The notes under the pieces are model-generated. The model was not told the DNA's origin and did not search any database. It was given only the letters and a program-made list of their open reading frames with translations. DNA of 64,000 nucleotides from Blastopirellula marina. GTDB lineage: Bacteria; Planctomycetota; Planctomycetia; Pirellulales; Pirellulaceae. A program made the position numbers and the translations under genes. This document shows positions 34,701 to 43,609 of the stretch, in pieces. How positions within the stretch are numbered: position 1 is the stretch's first letter; the number at the start of each line of letters is the position of its first letter. Location of the stretch: contig NZ_PUHY01000016.1 of NCBI RefSeq assembly GCF_002967765.1, positions 62,001 through 126,000 of the forward strand. Direction: 5' to 3'.

Positions 34701-36805
34701 ACTCGTGTATTTGAACCGAAACCACCACGAAAAGTTTGGGATATAAAGCCGCCTACCTTGTCCCGTAACCCGGCTACGGCTCCACCTGCGGATTGACTCG
34801 CTTGAGAAAGAAATCCGCCTGCGTTCTTGAACCCATCGGAGACCTTACCTAGCGTATTATCGATTCGAGGGTCGCCGGTACTGATCTTGTCGACTCCGTA
34901 CTTTTTGGCCTCTTTAGAAAGTGTTTCCGCCCAATGGCGCTCCCATCGCGCAAGTAGCTTTCGCTTGTCATTCTCCCATTCCGCTGCAGCGACGGACAGT
35001 CGATTGGTCATATCGCCCAGTTGTTTCCGCAATCGCTGCTCGATATCGGATAGTGAAAGTTCAGAGATCGCCGAATCAGTTATTTCAAAGTTTATGTTTA
35101 TTCCCAGGGCACTTGCCGAAATTCTATGATTGAAGCCCTTGGGATAGACGCCACCTTCAATACTTCCATCGACAGAAATCGCGACCCGAGCCGTCGGCTT
35201 ATAAATCTTTAAGTCAACCTCGACCCAAATCGTTACCTCAAGATGAAAGTCCTTCCAGTTTGGAGAGATCGCCGCGGAAAGCGCTGCCTCGCCGCGAATT
35301 CCGTCAAGCGCGATCGACTCCCGACCCTTGAAAGTGCTAGGCTGGCTTCCATCAAAGCTGATATACATTTCGAATTGCATACTGATGACTTGAAGCAGCT
35401 TGGATGCCCCTTCCGCCGAAAAGCCCTGTGAATCGAGCCGAAATTGAAAGTCCCCTTGAAAGAGTTGGACCGCGGTCTCGTATGGAATACGTTCGGCAGG
35501 CGCGTCGGGATCGCCGGGCAAACTATCTTTACGGCTATAAGGAAATTGTGCACTTCCCGTTACCCCATCTTTTGCAAATCGTACTCTAAAGGTTCCGACG
35601 GCATTGTCAGGAACGAGGACGTATCCGGTGACTTCCACCGAAGGGGAGCCTTGAAGAACGAACTCAGTGTTGATTTGTAGTCGAACGGCGTTCCCTTCGC
35701 CGGAGTTGTCTATAAACCCCGTGAATCGTACTTTCGCAGCCTTATCGACTTGAACTTTAATTTCTGAGAGTTCAACTCCCGAACCAAGTTGAACTGCCAC
35801 CGGAACTTCAAGCGAAAGATCCTCGGCTATTTCAACCTCGAAATCCCCGGCTGTAGCTCCGGGCCCGATGTCGATAGCACCTCCAAAAACAACATTGGGT
35901 ACTTCATTGAGAAACTCAAGGCCAGGAACTTGGAACTCAACCGTGGCTTTCACCCGGGGACTACCATTGTCGACATAAGGTTTAATGTCTTTGATTTCGA
36001 TAGGAAGTGGGATGTTGATCTCATTTAGCGCCTCTCCCAGTAACTTGCTAGCCGCGTTCTCAATAGTACTCTCGTCTAAGATCACTTCGGCTTCGGAAAA
36101 ATCCAAGCTCGGTGGCTCGAGAATGAATTTGACCTTCCTAAACTTGGCAGTGATTCCGTTGTAATTCGCTAGGACAGTAAGTTCTGTTTCTTTGGCAAAG
36201 ATTTGGTCGACACCATCGACGATCTGGATTTCGAGTACTTGACCTGCCCCTATGGCAATGACACGTTTTTCCTTCAATGCGGGCGCGATGGTTGCCCTCA
36301 GGTAGAGCAGAGGCTCAGAGATTTCGCCTGAGAGGAAAACGTCGATCTGCTCTGCAATAGATTGAAGCTCCTCGATTTCGGCCAGGAACTCGTCGCGAGT
36401 GGCTTCCAGACGATCTCGTCCGGCCTGTAGCCGCCCCATTGCTAATTCAGCCTTTTCCTTCAGCTCATTTACCTCGGCCTCAAGAAGCAAGAATTCGGCA
36501 ATGACCTCCGAGTCAGCTGCTTCGACGAGTAGCGGCTTGATGGCTTCTTGCAATAGTTGTTCCAGGTCTTTGCGAATCTCTTCTTCTGCCACGACGGTAT
36601 CAAAGATCTCGGTTGGCGTTTTCGATTTCAGCAGCGAGCTGGTCTCCCGAACGTCATCGATAGAGTCGCTCAATTCCTGCGAAATTTCCGCAATCTTCAA
36701 TGCGCTCGCATAGTCTAGACTTTCCAAAGGAAGATCCGTGGAGAAAGCACTGGACGCTGTAAGAAAAACGAACAATGAACAACAAACTGCTAGAAATCGA
36801 AACAC
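31775..36805 (-). CDS. Giant secreted multidomain protein with CARDB C-terminus
   Basis: A 1676-residue protein. It has a signal peptide (residues 1-23) and a coiled coil at about 30-155 (VNELKEKAELAMGRLQAGRD). Then come long beta-rich repeats to about 560, a second helical part near 590-680, and a Gly-rich stretch (SQASQSAGGAVAGLRDKVGG). Next is a large beta section in which VRIRYAQSARHWQAGYQLHL and the following text resemble the DUF4139/mucoidy-inhibitor fold. It ends in a CARDB-type adhesion domain at about 1570-1670 (VTIKNYGGGSAMLKKGTKIL, IEEWEEANNVYPFEI). No enzyme motif was found. A surface scaffold or envelope-binding role is the best inference. Confidence 0.65.
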   Translation of the reverse strand: MFRFLAVCCSLFVFLTASSAFSTDLPLESLDYASALKIAEISQELSDSIDDVRETSSLLKSKTPTEIFDTVVAEEEIRKDLEQLLQEAIKPLLVEAADSEVIAEFLLLEAEVNELKEKAELAMGRLQAGRDRLEATRDEFLAEIEELQSIAEQIDVFLSGEISEPLLYLRATIAPALKEKRVIAIGAGQVLEIQIVDGVDQIFAKETELTVLANYNGITAKFRKVKFILEPPSLDFSEAEVILDESTIENAASKLLGEALNEINIPLPIEIKDIKPYVDNGSPRVKATVEFQVPGLEFLNEVPNVVFGGAIDIGPGATAGDFEVEIAEDLSLEVPVAVQLGSGVELSEIKVQVDKAAKVRFTGFIDNSGEGNAVRLQINTEFVLQGSPSVEVTGYVLVPDNAVGTFRVRFAKDGVTGSAQFPYSRKDSLPGDPDAPAERIPYETAVQLFQGDFQFRLDSQGFSAEGASKLLQVISMQFEMYISFDGSQPSTFKGRESIALDGIRGEAALSAAISPNWKDFHLEVTIWVEVDLKIYKPTARVAISVDGSIEGGVYPKGFNHRISASALGININFEITDSAISELSLSDIEQRLRKQLGDMTNRLSVAAAEWENDKRKLLARWERHWAETLSKEAKKYGVDKISTGDPRIDNTLGKVSDGFKNAGGFLSQASQSAGGAVAGLRDKVGGFISQTFRGGFGSNTRVRDIQFVMLQDDDNSEEFRPAWIYNQLRELESQQELNNLDKVAEIFKAGLPGELAKKAEATENLLGGEYGTSVSLVMQGMEAEEVDPDEVDRAFQVLDEFPLFLPDISDPFEPSTPEETFQRFEQLVNRFAIFRSREEGDVLRQIHISFGDCYVDILEDKQVDVVFLVRIAGIEIVRNSDGEPTKNYASNIVPVQLRFRPALQHGDLYSVGIELQDVTKLNDKQKDWIKANAKLPEGDRDDDSPGTHSVVEIDFSLPPEELSEDDGPEKAERLLKQVFGEKPDAPAGLDMNVIVSHAVQLAIVRSFPQSQIEGNQAFYAKQIVFDNTTDSDVIVELKTHQRQIRDQDFVWQWQPSPPGASSFLTIHVAANSQKRVVVDQGISVDDYGTGLQPLKASRIRVRIQSQSGETWDFVDRDIFLLEANPRLGGERVYDAPSVETFVYTIQTRLAPPVVKAQLYQEDLALIEHDGQATSEFYLPVGTGDINQILKTLTVEPHAINELPEHDADWRFEATIDSSVLHSKGNLAGTAVPPQKRAIRILVRDQPDDTKSSPGQAVATTPVRIRYAQSARHWQAGYQLHLFPDRASQGRRFDTALRGFYLFENTSGTDWKDVEVELSSGTRGQRSGFQLGTEIEIGKVDLARQKARLVLQSRKPLKVEITPQLLYDVAKDDTHPYRQIKLVSENYLPGGSIAVVEDGQPVSEISMKDSGPGEPQILNYPGIKEERVCLRRIGVNEVTVSEIRCLVKEKLYFLPRNRTVEFEANFAEEYSRAATRINVRIPKESGWQAVDFTTTLGPGDPKQTLLIPQYRAAGWKSSCVDLCRAPLSQLQGITLPSNDPFRKLLNTVIELRKAHKDRELNHLLCLPDLKVSDVQTHCHIVSEGMKLDLTVTIKNYGGGSAMLKKGTKILTAKGFPDVVVETSQSVAPCCQVDYHIESLVKVKPDQFSADLILDPDNKIEEWEEANNVYPFEIPVSR

Positions 36806-36881
36806 GGCTTAACCTCAGTAAGTGAGAGACAATGGTGCTCGGCTGCAATGAGGCGAGGGCGTTTTCACACATTCCACCCAT

Positions 36882-37260
36882 GGCGAAACAACAGACTTTG
36901 ATAACTTATTGATGAGAATGACAGACTAAGTAGTTACACATGTCTAGTCAAATAGATTTCTGATATTCTCTGACACTGCTACTCCCATTGATATTACTCA
37001 GTAGCGGTCGTGCTTTACAATATTCTTCTACAATTCACTCTGCACCAATTGTTATGCTGTCTTTCACGCCTTCGATTATCTTCATAACAACGTTCAGAAC
37101 CGCGGTACTTATAGTGAGGACACTCCATAACATGCGCATTTACCAGCATTACATTTCGCTACCGACAACTGGGCATTTACATACCTTTGGCATTCCATTT
37201 TTGAAGAACATTTGCCTTATTGAAAACCAATCTTCCGTTTTCGATTCCCAGTAATGAGCA
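36882..37260. other. AT-rich intergenic region
   Basis: There is no gene in 380 bases. It contains the promoter side of the giant secreted protein gene on the left and AT-rich sequence next to the transposase remnant on the right. No inverted repeat of an insertion sequence end could be fixed by eye. Confidence 0.4.
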
Positions 37261-37851
37261 CTCAACAAAACAATCTGACCAACGCGGCTCCGCTGTCGTA
37301 GCCAGCGTCGGCCAAGATGCGATGCAACCGAACACGTTTCGCTGCCTGACCGAACAGCTCTTGAAATTCGTCCACATCCGGTCGCGGTCCGTTGCCGACA
37401 CGAACCGCAAGAATGAAGTGCTTGCCGACGTCGCTCACGAGGCTTAGCTTAGTAAATTGCTGCTAAACATCGGTTTTCCACGGTCTATCCTTCGTTTTCC
37501 GTCGCCGTACGAAGTAGGCACTGGCACAAGTCGCTTCGAGCCCTGTCGAATCGATTGCCGCATCTGGTACCCGCTTCCGACGCCCGATCTGCTTCGCCAC
37601 GGTCTCATCCAAAAGTGACTGAAACGACTCAGAAGCGAGTAATCGCTGGGCCGCTTTTTGCAGCGTTGTATAGTGCGGAATGTAGTCGAGTTCGATCGCT
37701 TCGGCGAGCGACGAACAGTCGAGAAGCTGCTCGGTGATCCTACGATAATCAAGCCGCTGAAAGTTCTTCGGCACCAGGCAGGCAACGCCTGCTTAGCGAC
37801 AGCCCAAGCAGTGACCAAAACATCCAACGGAGATTTACTCGTAACGCTCAT
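37261..37851 (-). pseudogene. Decayed IS5/IS1182-like DDE transposase
   Basis: Pieces of one transposase lie in different minus-strand frames. The N-terminal part reads VLVTAWAVAKQALPAW; then RRITEQLLDCSSLAEAIELD and YIPHYTTLQKAAQRLL appear in the next frame. The end, in another frame, reads LAVRVGNGPRPDVDEFQELF and RILADAGYDSGAALV, containing the second catalytic Asp region typical of the family. A deletion near 37785 and a frameshift near 37440 break the gene. It is an insertion sequence relic marking a former integration point. Confidence 0.75.
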
Positions 37852-37897
37852 TAAGAACTGCTACGTTGGAAATCCCGCTAGCGGGTCATAGAAATCC

Positions 37898-38122
37898 TTG
37901 AGTTTTCTACAAAGCCAGAGGAACCCTATTTCGGCCATTCTGAAGCCGAAACTTAAGAGGCAAAGGTCGCGATTCGATGGACTCGAAACCGCCCGCTACT
38001 ATCGGTCGCTTCTTGACTCAGGCGAGTTCACAACAAGGGCCAAACTTGGTCGGTTTCTCGGTGTGAGTCTAGCTTGGTTGACCCAAGTGCTGCGACGACT
38101 GCAGACATGCAATATAGATTGA
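37898..38122 (+). pseudogene. Helix-turn-helix fragment, probable recombinase relic
   Basis: A frame of 74 codons with RYYRSLLDSGEFTTRAKLGR followed by FLGVSLAWLTQVLRRL, a helix-turn-helix pattern commonly found after serine or tyrosine recombinases and in ParB-like proteins (R-A-x-L-A-x-x-L-G-V-S-x-x-x-V-T-Q-V-L). It stops early and has no partner domain. It is probably the DNA-binding end of a lost mobile-element gene. Confidence 0.4.
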
Positions 38123-38354
38123 TTTCGGTTTGTCCAACCGCTGTGAAATACGGCAACCTAACTTTGCAGAGGTACCACTATTTTAGCTTTCCCCTTATAA
38201 CATCGGGCGCTGCGTTGCATGAACTCTGTACCCTTACCTTGATCACCTCAATCTCTTAGGGTACTTTCCGAACGCGAACGGAGTGGGGTGAGCCGTTTCG
38301 AAAGAATGCTAAGGGTTGTTCACTGAACAACATGGCATACCGGTTACCGCGGCT

Positions 38355-39083
38355 CTAACAAGTAACCTGTACGACGCGTGGAACCAGGGGTTTTTCGCTG
38401 GAATTCGTGACTCGGAGCACGCACCTCTTTTCAATCAGCTGATGCGCCACGTATGCTCTGTCAACTATCGGAGAAAACAGCAGCGCGCGGTGCAAGAGTT
38501 CAGTCAGATCCTCTGCTGTCAACAGGCACAATCCGTACGCGTGAAATGATTCCCCTGATTGCAAGATCGCGACGCGTTTCGTAAGAATCCTCTCACATAC
38601 CTGACGTACAAGCCCGAGGTTGGAAGGTGACGGGCAGTGAAAGTCCAGCAGCGGAACGTGCCGCACGTGTCCGCTCGATAGTAAGACCTCCGAACAGATT
38701 CCAACATGTTCGCCAGCTCCCGCCACAACGCTTCGGAGCGCCCCAGACCGAAGCTCTTCAGCCGTTAGCCAGAACTCCTTGCCTCGAAGTTCTTGGTGTC
38801 GCTGCGCCTCTACCAAGAGGCCTCGAGCGTCTACCCCATCTTCCCCAAAAAGCGACAACAGAACGGAGTCCCAAAACGGTAGTCCTAGTTCTCCACGCAG
38901 ATCCAGAGCACGTGCGATTGCGAGCGTTTCTGCTGCGTTTGGATTGTACCTGGATTGAAGCGGTGGTGGGTGACTGTAGCTGACGAATGACCATTTTCGG
39001 ATCTCTTGCATTTCATCAACCATGCACTCAACCAATTCGATGGCATCGAGATTCAGAAGCTGATCGTTCGCTGTACTTGTCAT
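38355..39083 (-). CDS. Prim-pol-like protein coupled to patatin phospholipase
   Basis: A 242-residue protein whose ATG lies 1 base after the stop of the patatin gene, so the two are translationally coupled. Its N-terminal half is helical. The C-terminal half reads HVPLLDFHCPSPSNLGLVRQ, then AILQSGESFHAYGLCLL and later KRCVLRVTNSSEKPLVPRVV. The order h-D-F-x, S-G-x-S-x-H and R-x-S/T-x-x-x-x-P resembles the three motifs of archaeo-eukaryotic primases. Motif I is DFH and not DxD, so catalysis may be lost. The assignment is inference from motifs. Working with a phospholipase effector, it could act as a sensor of nucleic acid or nucleotides. Confidence 0.55.
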   Translation of the reverse strand: MTSTANDQLLNLDAIELVECMVDEMQEIRKWSFVSYSHPPPLQSRYNPNAAETLAIARALDLRGELGLPFWDSVLLSLFGEDGVDARGLLVEAQRHQELRGKEFWLTAEELRSGALRSVVAGAGEHVGICSEVLLSSGHVRHVPLLDFHCPSPSNLGLVRQVCERILTKRVAILQSGESFHAYGLCLLTAEDLTELLHRALLFSPIVDRAYVAHQLIEKRCVLRVTNSSEKPLVPRVVQVTC

Positions 39084-39084
39084 T

Positions 39085-40971
39085 TTATTTGTAAGGACGT
39101 ACTGCTCGCTCGACCTTGCGAAATAGTCCGTAGTTGAGCTCAGGGCGTTGTCTTTGTGTAACGACTCGCATGCGACGAATTTCGACAGGTGTCACGGGAA
39201 GAGGTGCGCTGACCCCGTCAACGACGATGCAGTTGAGCTCACGAATGCTATTTAGGTGACAATACGCAGCTCGCGTATTTCCCTGGATCACGATACTTTT
39301 CTCAGAAGAGGCTTCGACAACTGGCGGCGTTACAAGCGAGGCGAACTCACCGATCTCCACCTGTACCGGTCCAAACAGGTCCAAGCTGTAGGTATCGTAG
39401 AGGTTCGCGAGGGAAACAATCTGCCGATATTTGTACTCGCGAATATCCCCCGCAGTCAGAAACAACTCGCTAACCGGTAAGCGCTTGATTGAAAAACGCG
39501 CGTCGTTGTATTGGGCGACTCCCTTCTTCAGCAACTCGAAGTACCGATTTGACTGAACTGCAACCAACTTCGGTGATTGATTATTGCGCTGCGACGTGAA
39601 TTTCTGTTCAACCATACTAAACAATGCGGAAACCGCAGCCGTATGCAGGTCTCCTGAGTACTTCGCCGCGGCCGGGCAGTCTCGTTCGGATTCCGCATGA
39701 AACACAACGGCCGAAAAATCGCCCACTTCCGAATTGCGAAATAGAAACCCCTCGAAGGGAACTTCGTCCGTTACGTGAACGTTGGGAATCATTTTGCGTA
39801 CGAGGTCTCTGCGTTGCTTCTCTGCCGGATCGTTACTGGCGGTCTCAAGCAATACGCGAATTTCAATTCCTTTTCTGATCCAGTTGATCAATGTCGGAAA
39901 CAGATCCCACGCCCATCGAGCTCTCCGAGACACGATGAATATCTCAGTGGGATTCTGGTCTCCAAGTTCGATAATCTCAAAGTAGGTGGCGTCCTCGTCG
40001 TCGCATTCAATTGCTCCGCCCGATTTGGACCGAACGTTCATAAGTTCATTCGCAATGAACGATTCTGTCGCCACTTTTCCTTTGCAGTAGAGGTCTCGAA
40101 TCAATTCTCCATTCTCGTCGTTCGCCAACCTCTCAAAATCTGTTGCCGTCACGTTGCCAGTTGGAATTCTAATCTCATGTAGTTCCCGGTGTAATCGACA
40201 CTGTAGCTCGGTCGCACCATCCACAATTACGTTTGTTAGGGCCTTCGTGAAATCAAAGAGATCGTCCGTGTCAGCTCGACGAAAATCGCTCTCAAGGCGG
40301 AAAGCCAAGATCTTTGATGAGGAAGGGCGACGTGCCCCTGTTGTCGGGCTGAATACGAAAAGGGGTAGGTTCGAGAGCATGCCGCCATCGACAAACTTGT
40401 TCTTACCGTGTCGAACGGCTTGGAAGAAAAACGGGATCGAACAGGAGGCCCTTACCGCGGTGCCGACAGGCTCTTCATTGGTACCAGGCTTGCTCCACAC
40501 GTGAACTTTGGCTCCATCCACGTTTGATGCAACGACATACGTCGGTTTGACTAAGCTCCCAAACTGAATTGGTCGCGGCGCGTCTGGCAGAAGTTCAGCC
40601 AGTGCGTCATCCACCCAGGTTTCTATGTACGAAGAGGAATACAGCCCACCCCGTCGAAGGACTTCAGCCAATTCTTTGCTCTTCCAAGAGATCGCATACC
40701 TCGATAACCACCCAACGCTTGGCTCGACTGGATCAGGTTTTTGAAGAAAGCGTTCGAACTCGAGTTCGCTTAGTTTCTTCCAAACGAATTCAGGTGAGGC
40801 CCCGGCTCCAACCAGAACGGCGATGATTGAGCCCGCAGACGTACCCGCCACTTCGGCGAAGTGCACACCTGATTCGATTGCGGCGGCATATGCGCCTGCG
40901 AGTGCGGCACCACGACAACCGCCGCCCTGGAACACACCCAGACAACTCTTAAAAAATCTCGTCGAAGCCAC
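39085..40971 (-). CDS. Patatin-like phospholipase with PLD-like C-terminal domain
   Basis: About 628 residues from a GTG preceded by AAAAGGG. A frame reaching 41103 exists but has no family similarity. The N-terminal patatin domain shows the oxyanion motif GGGCRG (16-21), the nucleophile elbow GTSAGS (Ser45) and the catalytic Asp in FVDGGMLSNLP. From about residue 370 a phosphodiesterase-like segment follows: EIFIVSRRARWAWDLFPTLI, a strand IEIRVLLET, then FLFRN and KYSGDLHTAAVSALFSMVEQ, lacking an intact HxK pair. Patatins in anti-phage systems (CapV of CBASS and others) degrade membranes to kill infected cells. Coupling to the next gene makes a compact effector plus partner unit. Confidence 0.85.
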   Translation of the reverse strand: MASTRFFKSCLGVFQGGGCRGAALAGAYAAAIESGVHFAEVAGTSAGSIIAVLVGAGASPEFVWKKLSELEFERFLQKPDPVEPSVGWLSRYAISWKSKELAEVLRRGGLYSSSYIETWVDDALAELLPDAPRPIQFGSLVKPTYVVASNVDGAKVHVWSKPGTNEEPVGTAVRASCSIPFFFQAVRHGKNKFVDGGMLSNLPLFVFSPTTGARRPSSSKILAFRLESDFRRADTDDLFDFTKALTNVIVDGATELQCRLHRELHEIRIPTGNVTATDFERLANDENGELIRDLYCKGKVATESFIANELMNVRSKSGGAIECDDEDATYFEIIELGDQNPTEIFIVSRRARWAWDLFPTLINWIRKGIEIRVLLETASNDPAEKQRRDLVRKMIPNVHVTDEVPFEGFLFRNSEVGDFSAVVFHAESERDCPAAAKYSGDLHTAAVSALFSMVEQKFTSQRNNQSPKLVAVQSNRYFELLKKGVAQYNDARFSIKRLPVSELFLTAGDIREYKYRQIVSLANLYDTYSLDLFGPVQVEIGEFASLVTPPVVEASSEKSIVIQGNTRAAYCHLNSIRELNCIVVDGVSAPLPVTPVEIRRMRVVTQRQRPELNYGLFRKVERAVRPYK

Positions 40972-41103
40972 GTCACGTCCTGCCCTTTTAAGTTGAATCA
41001 AACTGGCGTGGCTTAGTATATCAAAAGTTTGGGAGCATCTGCCAGATCCGCCCACGAAAGCATGTGACGGGAGTCGGCCTCGAGGCGAACTCCGAATTAC
41101 CAC

Positions 41104-41529
41104 GACACAGGGTTATTGATTATAACCGCACTCTCTCGGCAGTGAGTTGAACTTACCCAGACACTGTGGTTAGCTGGGCGCGGTTTAAGCTGATTCGAAG
41201 AACTGCTTCGAGTTCTTGGCAAGAATTACACACCGACGCAAATTACGAGTCTATGTAGATGCCCGAGGTTGCGTCGACCGAAGCAGCTTAGCGGATACTA
41301 CCGTCATTTCACGAGAGGATTCGAACGATCTTACCTCTGAAGAAGTTTGTAACCCTCGTGGGTGTTCGCACAGCCGTCCGAAAGATCCCCGTGTAGAACC
41401 CCTTAAAATGAGAGTTCAAGAATTCAGTGAACCTGTAAACCTTTGCGACGACCGTCGGTAAGAAATTGTACTTTGATTCGGTTATTAGTCAGGCGATCCA
41501 GGCACGCTCTTGCACCTAAATGTCTCGAG
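41104..41529. other. Intergenic region without gene
   Basis: About 425 bases between the patatin gene and the Stealth-like gene. The 81-codon plus-strand frame inside (41216-41461) has no protein-like pattern. A tRNA-like gttcgaatcc string near 41320 does not form a T-arm. The right part may hold the terminator of the gene ending at 41530, but no clean stem was seen. Confidence 0.35.
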
Positions 41530-42333
41530 TCATTTCAACTTCCTAAGGCTTTCCATCGTTGATTGCTCGTATCGACAAGGATCAGGAAATCGTTCTTCGA
41601 GAAAACGCTGAACATCCTCTCCAAACGCTCCATCATCGAAGTTAAAAAACGCCTTCCCGTCACATGCTTCAACAATCGCGTCGTAATTTGGGCAACTTCC
41701 CCAAAAGCCTGCGCGGGAACATTCATCGTTGATGCTTACAGGTTGGAGTTCGTTTCTCGCCGTTGCGTGGTTCAAGATAGCTGTTGGGCCGAGCATACCG
41801 AACCAGCGATCATCGGTCACATAATCTTTGAATTCACGATACGCCTCAAACGGCCACTTTCGGCGATAGTACGTTGGGACGTGCGTTTCAAAGTTTAACC
41901 GTGGATAATTGAAGCGTTTCAATAATTCGTATGTGCGCCAAAGGGAATCAACCCATAAGCCACTGCCTCGGTTTTTGGTGTTGTCCAGATTATCAAGGTA
42001 TCTCAGCGTGCGTGCGGACTCTAAAGGTAGTTCTTTCAGGAGAAAGAAGTCGTCACAAAACCAAAGGTACTCATCGTGTAGTTCGGGAATTAAGGAAGAG
42101 GCAAAAAGCATTTGAAAGAAATTCGTCATCGGCGCGGGAAAGCCAAGGACGGGCGCGATCGTTTCATGGGGAATATGTTCTACGATCCAAGTATCAAGTG
42201 ACAGGAACGCAGGTCGATCTCCAAACACCCAAACTTTACGAACGCTGGGAAGATGCTTGGCGACGCTTCGTAACGAGTATCGAATCTCAAAATCATCGAA
42301 CGGGCTATGTTTCAAGAAGTAGACGACATCCAT
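41530..42333 (-). CDS. Stealth-type sugar-phosphate transferase
   Basis: This 267-residue protein matches the Stealth family, which transfers hexose-1-phosphate from a nucleotide sugar to build capsule-like polymers. Family blocks appear in order: CR1 (MDVVYFLKH), RYSLRSVAKHLPSVRKVWVF, CR2 (EYLWFCDDFFLLKELP with the metal-binding Asp pair), CR3 (FETHVPTYYRR), and CR4-like SINDECS near residue 207. No signal peptide is seen, so it is cytoplasmic. It lies 95 bases downstream of a GT4 gene on the same strand, so the pair may build a surface glycan near the RHS toxin. Confidence 0.8.
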   Translation of the reverse strand: MDVVYFLKHSPFDDFEIRYSLRSVAKHLPSVRKVWVFGDRPAFLSLDTWIVEHIPHETIAPVLGFPAPMTNFFQMLFASSLIPELHDEYLWFCDDFFLLKELPLESARTLRYLDNLDNTKNRGSGLWVDSLWRTYELLKRFNYPRLNFETHVPTYYRRKWPFEAYREFKDYVTDDRWFGMLGPTAILNHATARNELQPVSINDECSRAGFWGSCPNYDAIVEACDGKAFFNFDDGAFGEDVQRFLEERFPDPCRYEQSTMESLRKLK

Positions 42334-42427
42334 AGTCGGTCCTTACATTGATTGAAAGGCAACTTCCCGAGAAGACTGGAACCGCCTATCGTAGCTGCCA
42401 CGATCTTTCGGCGGTATTGTCATTGAG

Positions 42428-43609
42428 TTAGAGACTTTCTAAACGCTCCAGCAGAGGCTTCACTGACCACTGACGTGAACGTCCTTGACCGGATTGCCCT
42501 AGCTGCTTCCTTGCCTCGCGATCATCCCAAAGAAGCACGATGGCTTCAAGCCAAGATGAGATATCGGCTAGCGAAGGCAATTCACAAGATTCGAGCGTGA
42601 ATTGGTTAGGTAGATTGAGCGATAAACCAGCGTCGCCGATAACTTCTGAAAGCGTGCCGCGGTTGCTGCCGATTACAGGGATACCGTTGGCAATCGCCGC
42701 AGACACGATGGGATTACACGTATCGCCCGCTACGGAAGGCGCAAGTAATAGACGTGTCTCATTCAAATACTCTTTCGTAATTGTGTGTTGTCGTAAGAAG
42801 GTTAGTCGCTGCGTTGATATTCTTGCCCCAGTGCTCTCAAGATACGCAGGGACATTCTGATCGCCCACAATTAGTAAAGGGATATCTGGGCGTCGATATT
42901 GGAGTACTTCGGCGATCTTCGCGTAAATCCAAATCCCCTTTGTTTGCGGTTCAACGAACGTCAAGAAACTCTCCCGACGTTCATTCACGTCACAACTGTA
43001 ACGACGCACCGGAAGCAACGGATCTAGAAGGAGTGAATCCTGGCGCAATCCGTGGTGAAGCCTTCGGCGTTGATGGGATGAAGTGGCGAGCGTGATATCG
43101 GCATCCGCATACAGATCTTCACTCGTCGACAGACTGGTATCGTAGCACGCGATCCTCGTTGCACCGACTTGTGTTGCCATTGTCATTACAGGCTCGGACA
43201 TCGCGAATAACCCATGCATGATGACATGGTTAGGTTTCCAGGTCTCGATCAGTTCACGGCAAGAATAAAGCCATGCCTCTCTTACATCACTTTCTGAAGC
43301 AGAATGCGGCATTTGGGGTGCCCACAATCCGCAATTCACTCCGAATGCTCGAAACATCAAGAGTTCGAAGGGGACGTCTGAATTTGTCGCAGAGTACTTC
43401 TTGAACTGAATTCCCTGCTCGTCCAATAATTCGTCGGACGACATCTCTCGCCCACTTGACGGACCACAAAACACGCGCACCTCCCAGCCATGTTCCGCCA
43501 AGGTTTCCGATAAGTCACGGAGACGTATAGCATCGCCGCTCTGCGGATCGACATGGCAGTGATAGTGGGTAATCAGTGCCCGCTTCTTCTTAACACACAT
43601 GGATTTCAA
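42428..43609 (-). CDS. GT4-family glycosyltransferase A
   Basis: A 393-residue GT-B fold enzyme. The N-terminal half has SGDAIRLRDLSETLAEHGWE, with the G-x-x-x-x-L-x-x-L pattern of acceptor domains. The C-terminal half has FVEPQTKGIWIYAKIAEVLQ, where the family often has K-G-x-x, and the nucleotide-sugar motif SAAIANGIPVIGSNRGTLSE, an E-x(7)-E-like signature with the first Glu replaced. It is a clear paralog of the gene at 54753, sharing the layout and HGWEVRVF-GP at the N-terminus. The two flank the RHS gene on either side. The sugar substrate is unknown. Confidence 0.85.
   Translation of the reverse strand: MKSMCVKKKRALITHYHCHVDPQSGDAIRLRDLSETLAEHGWEVRVFCGPSSGREMSSDELLDEQGIQFKKYSATNSDVPFELLMFRAFGVNCGLWAPQMPHSASESDVREAWLYSCRELIETWKPNHVIMHGLFAMSEPVMTMATQVGATRIACYDTSLSTSEDLYADADITLATSSHQRRRLHHGLRQDSLLLDPLLPVRRYSCDVNERRESFLTFVEPQTKGIWIYAKIAEVLQYRRPDIPLLIVGDQNVPAYLESTGARISTQRLTFLRQHTITKEYLNETRLLLAPSVAGDTCNPIVSAAIANGIPVIGSNRGTLSEVIGDAGLSLNLPNQFTLESCELPSLADISSWLEAIVLLWDDREARKQLGQSGQGRSRQWSVKPLLERLESL

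Noticed and set aside
36988-37254. Plus-strand 88-codon frame in the AT-rich gap
   Set aside because: No Shine-Dalgarno, a composition typical of AT-rich noncoding DNA, and no family pattern.
41310-41370. Minus-strand cgttcgaatcctc resembling a tRNA T-arm
   Set aside because: The flanking bases do not pair as a T-stem and no acceptor or anticodon arm could be built.
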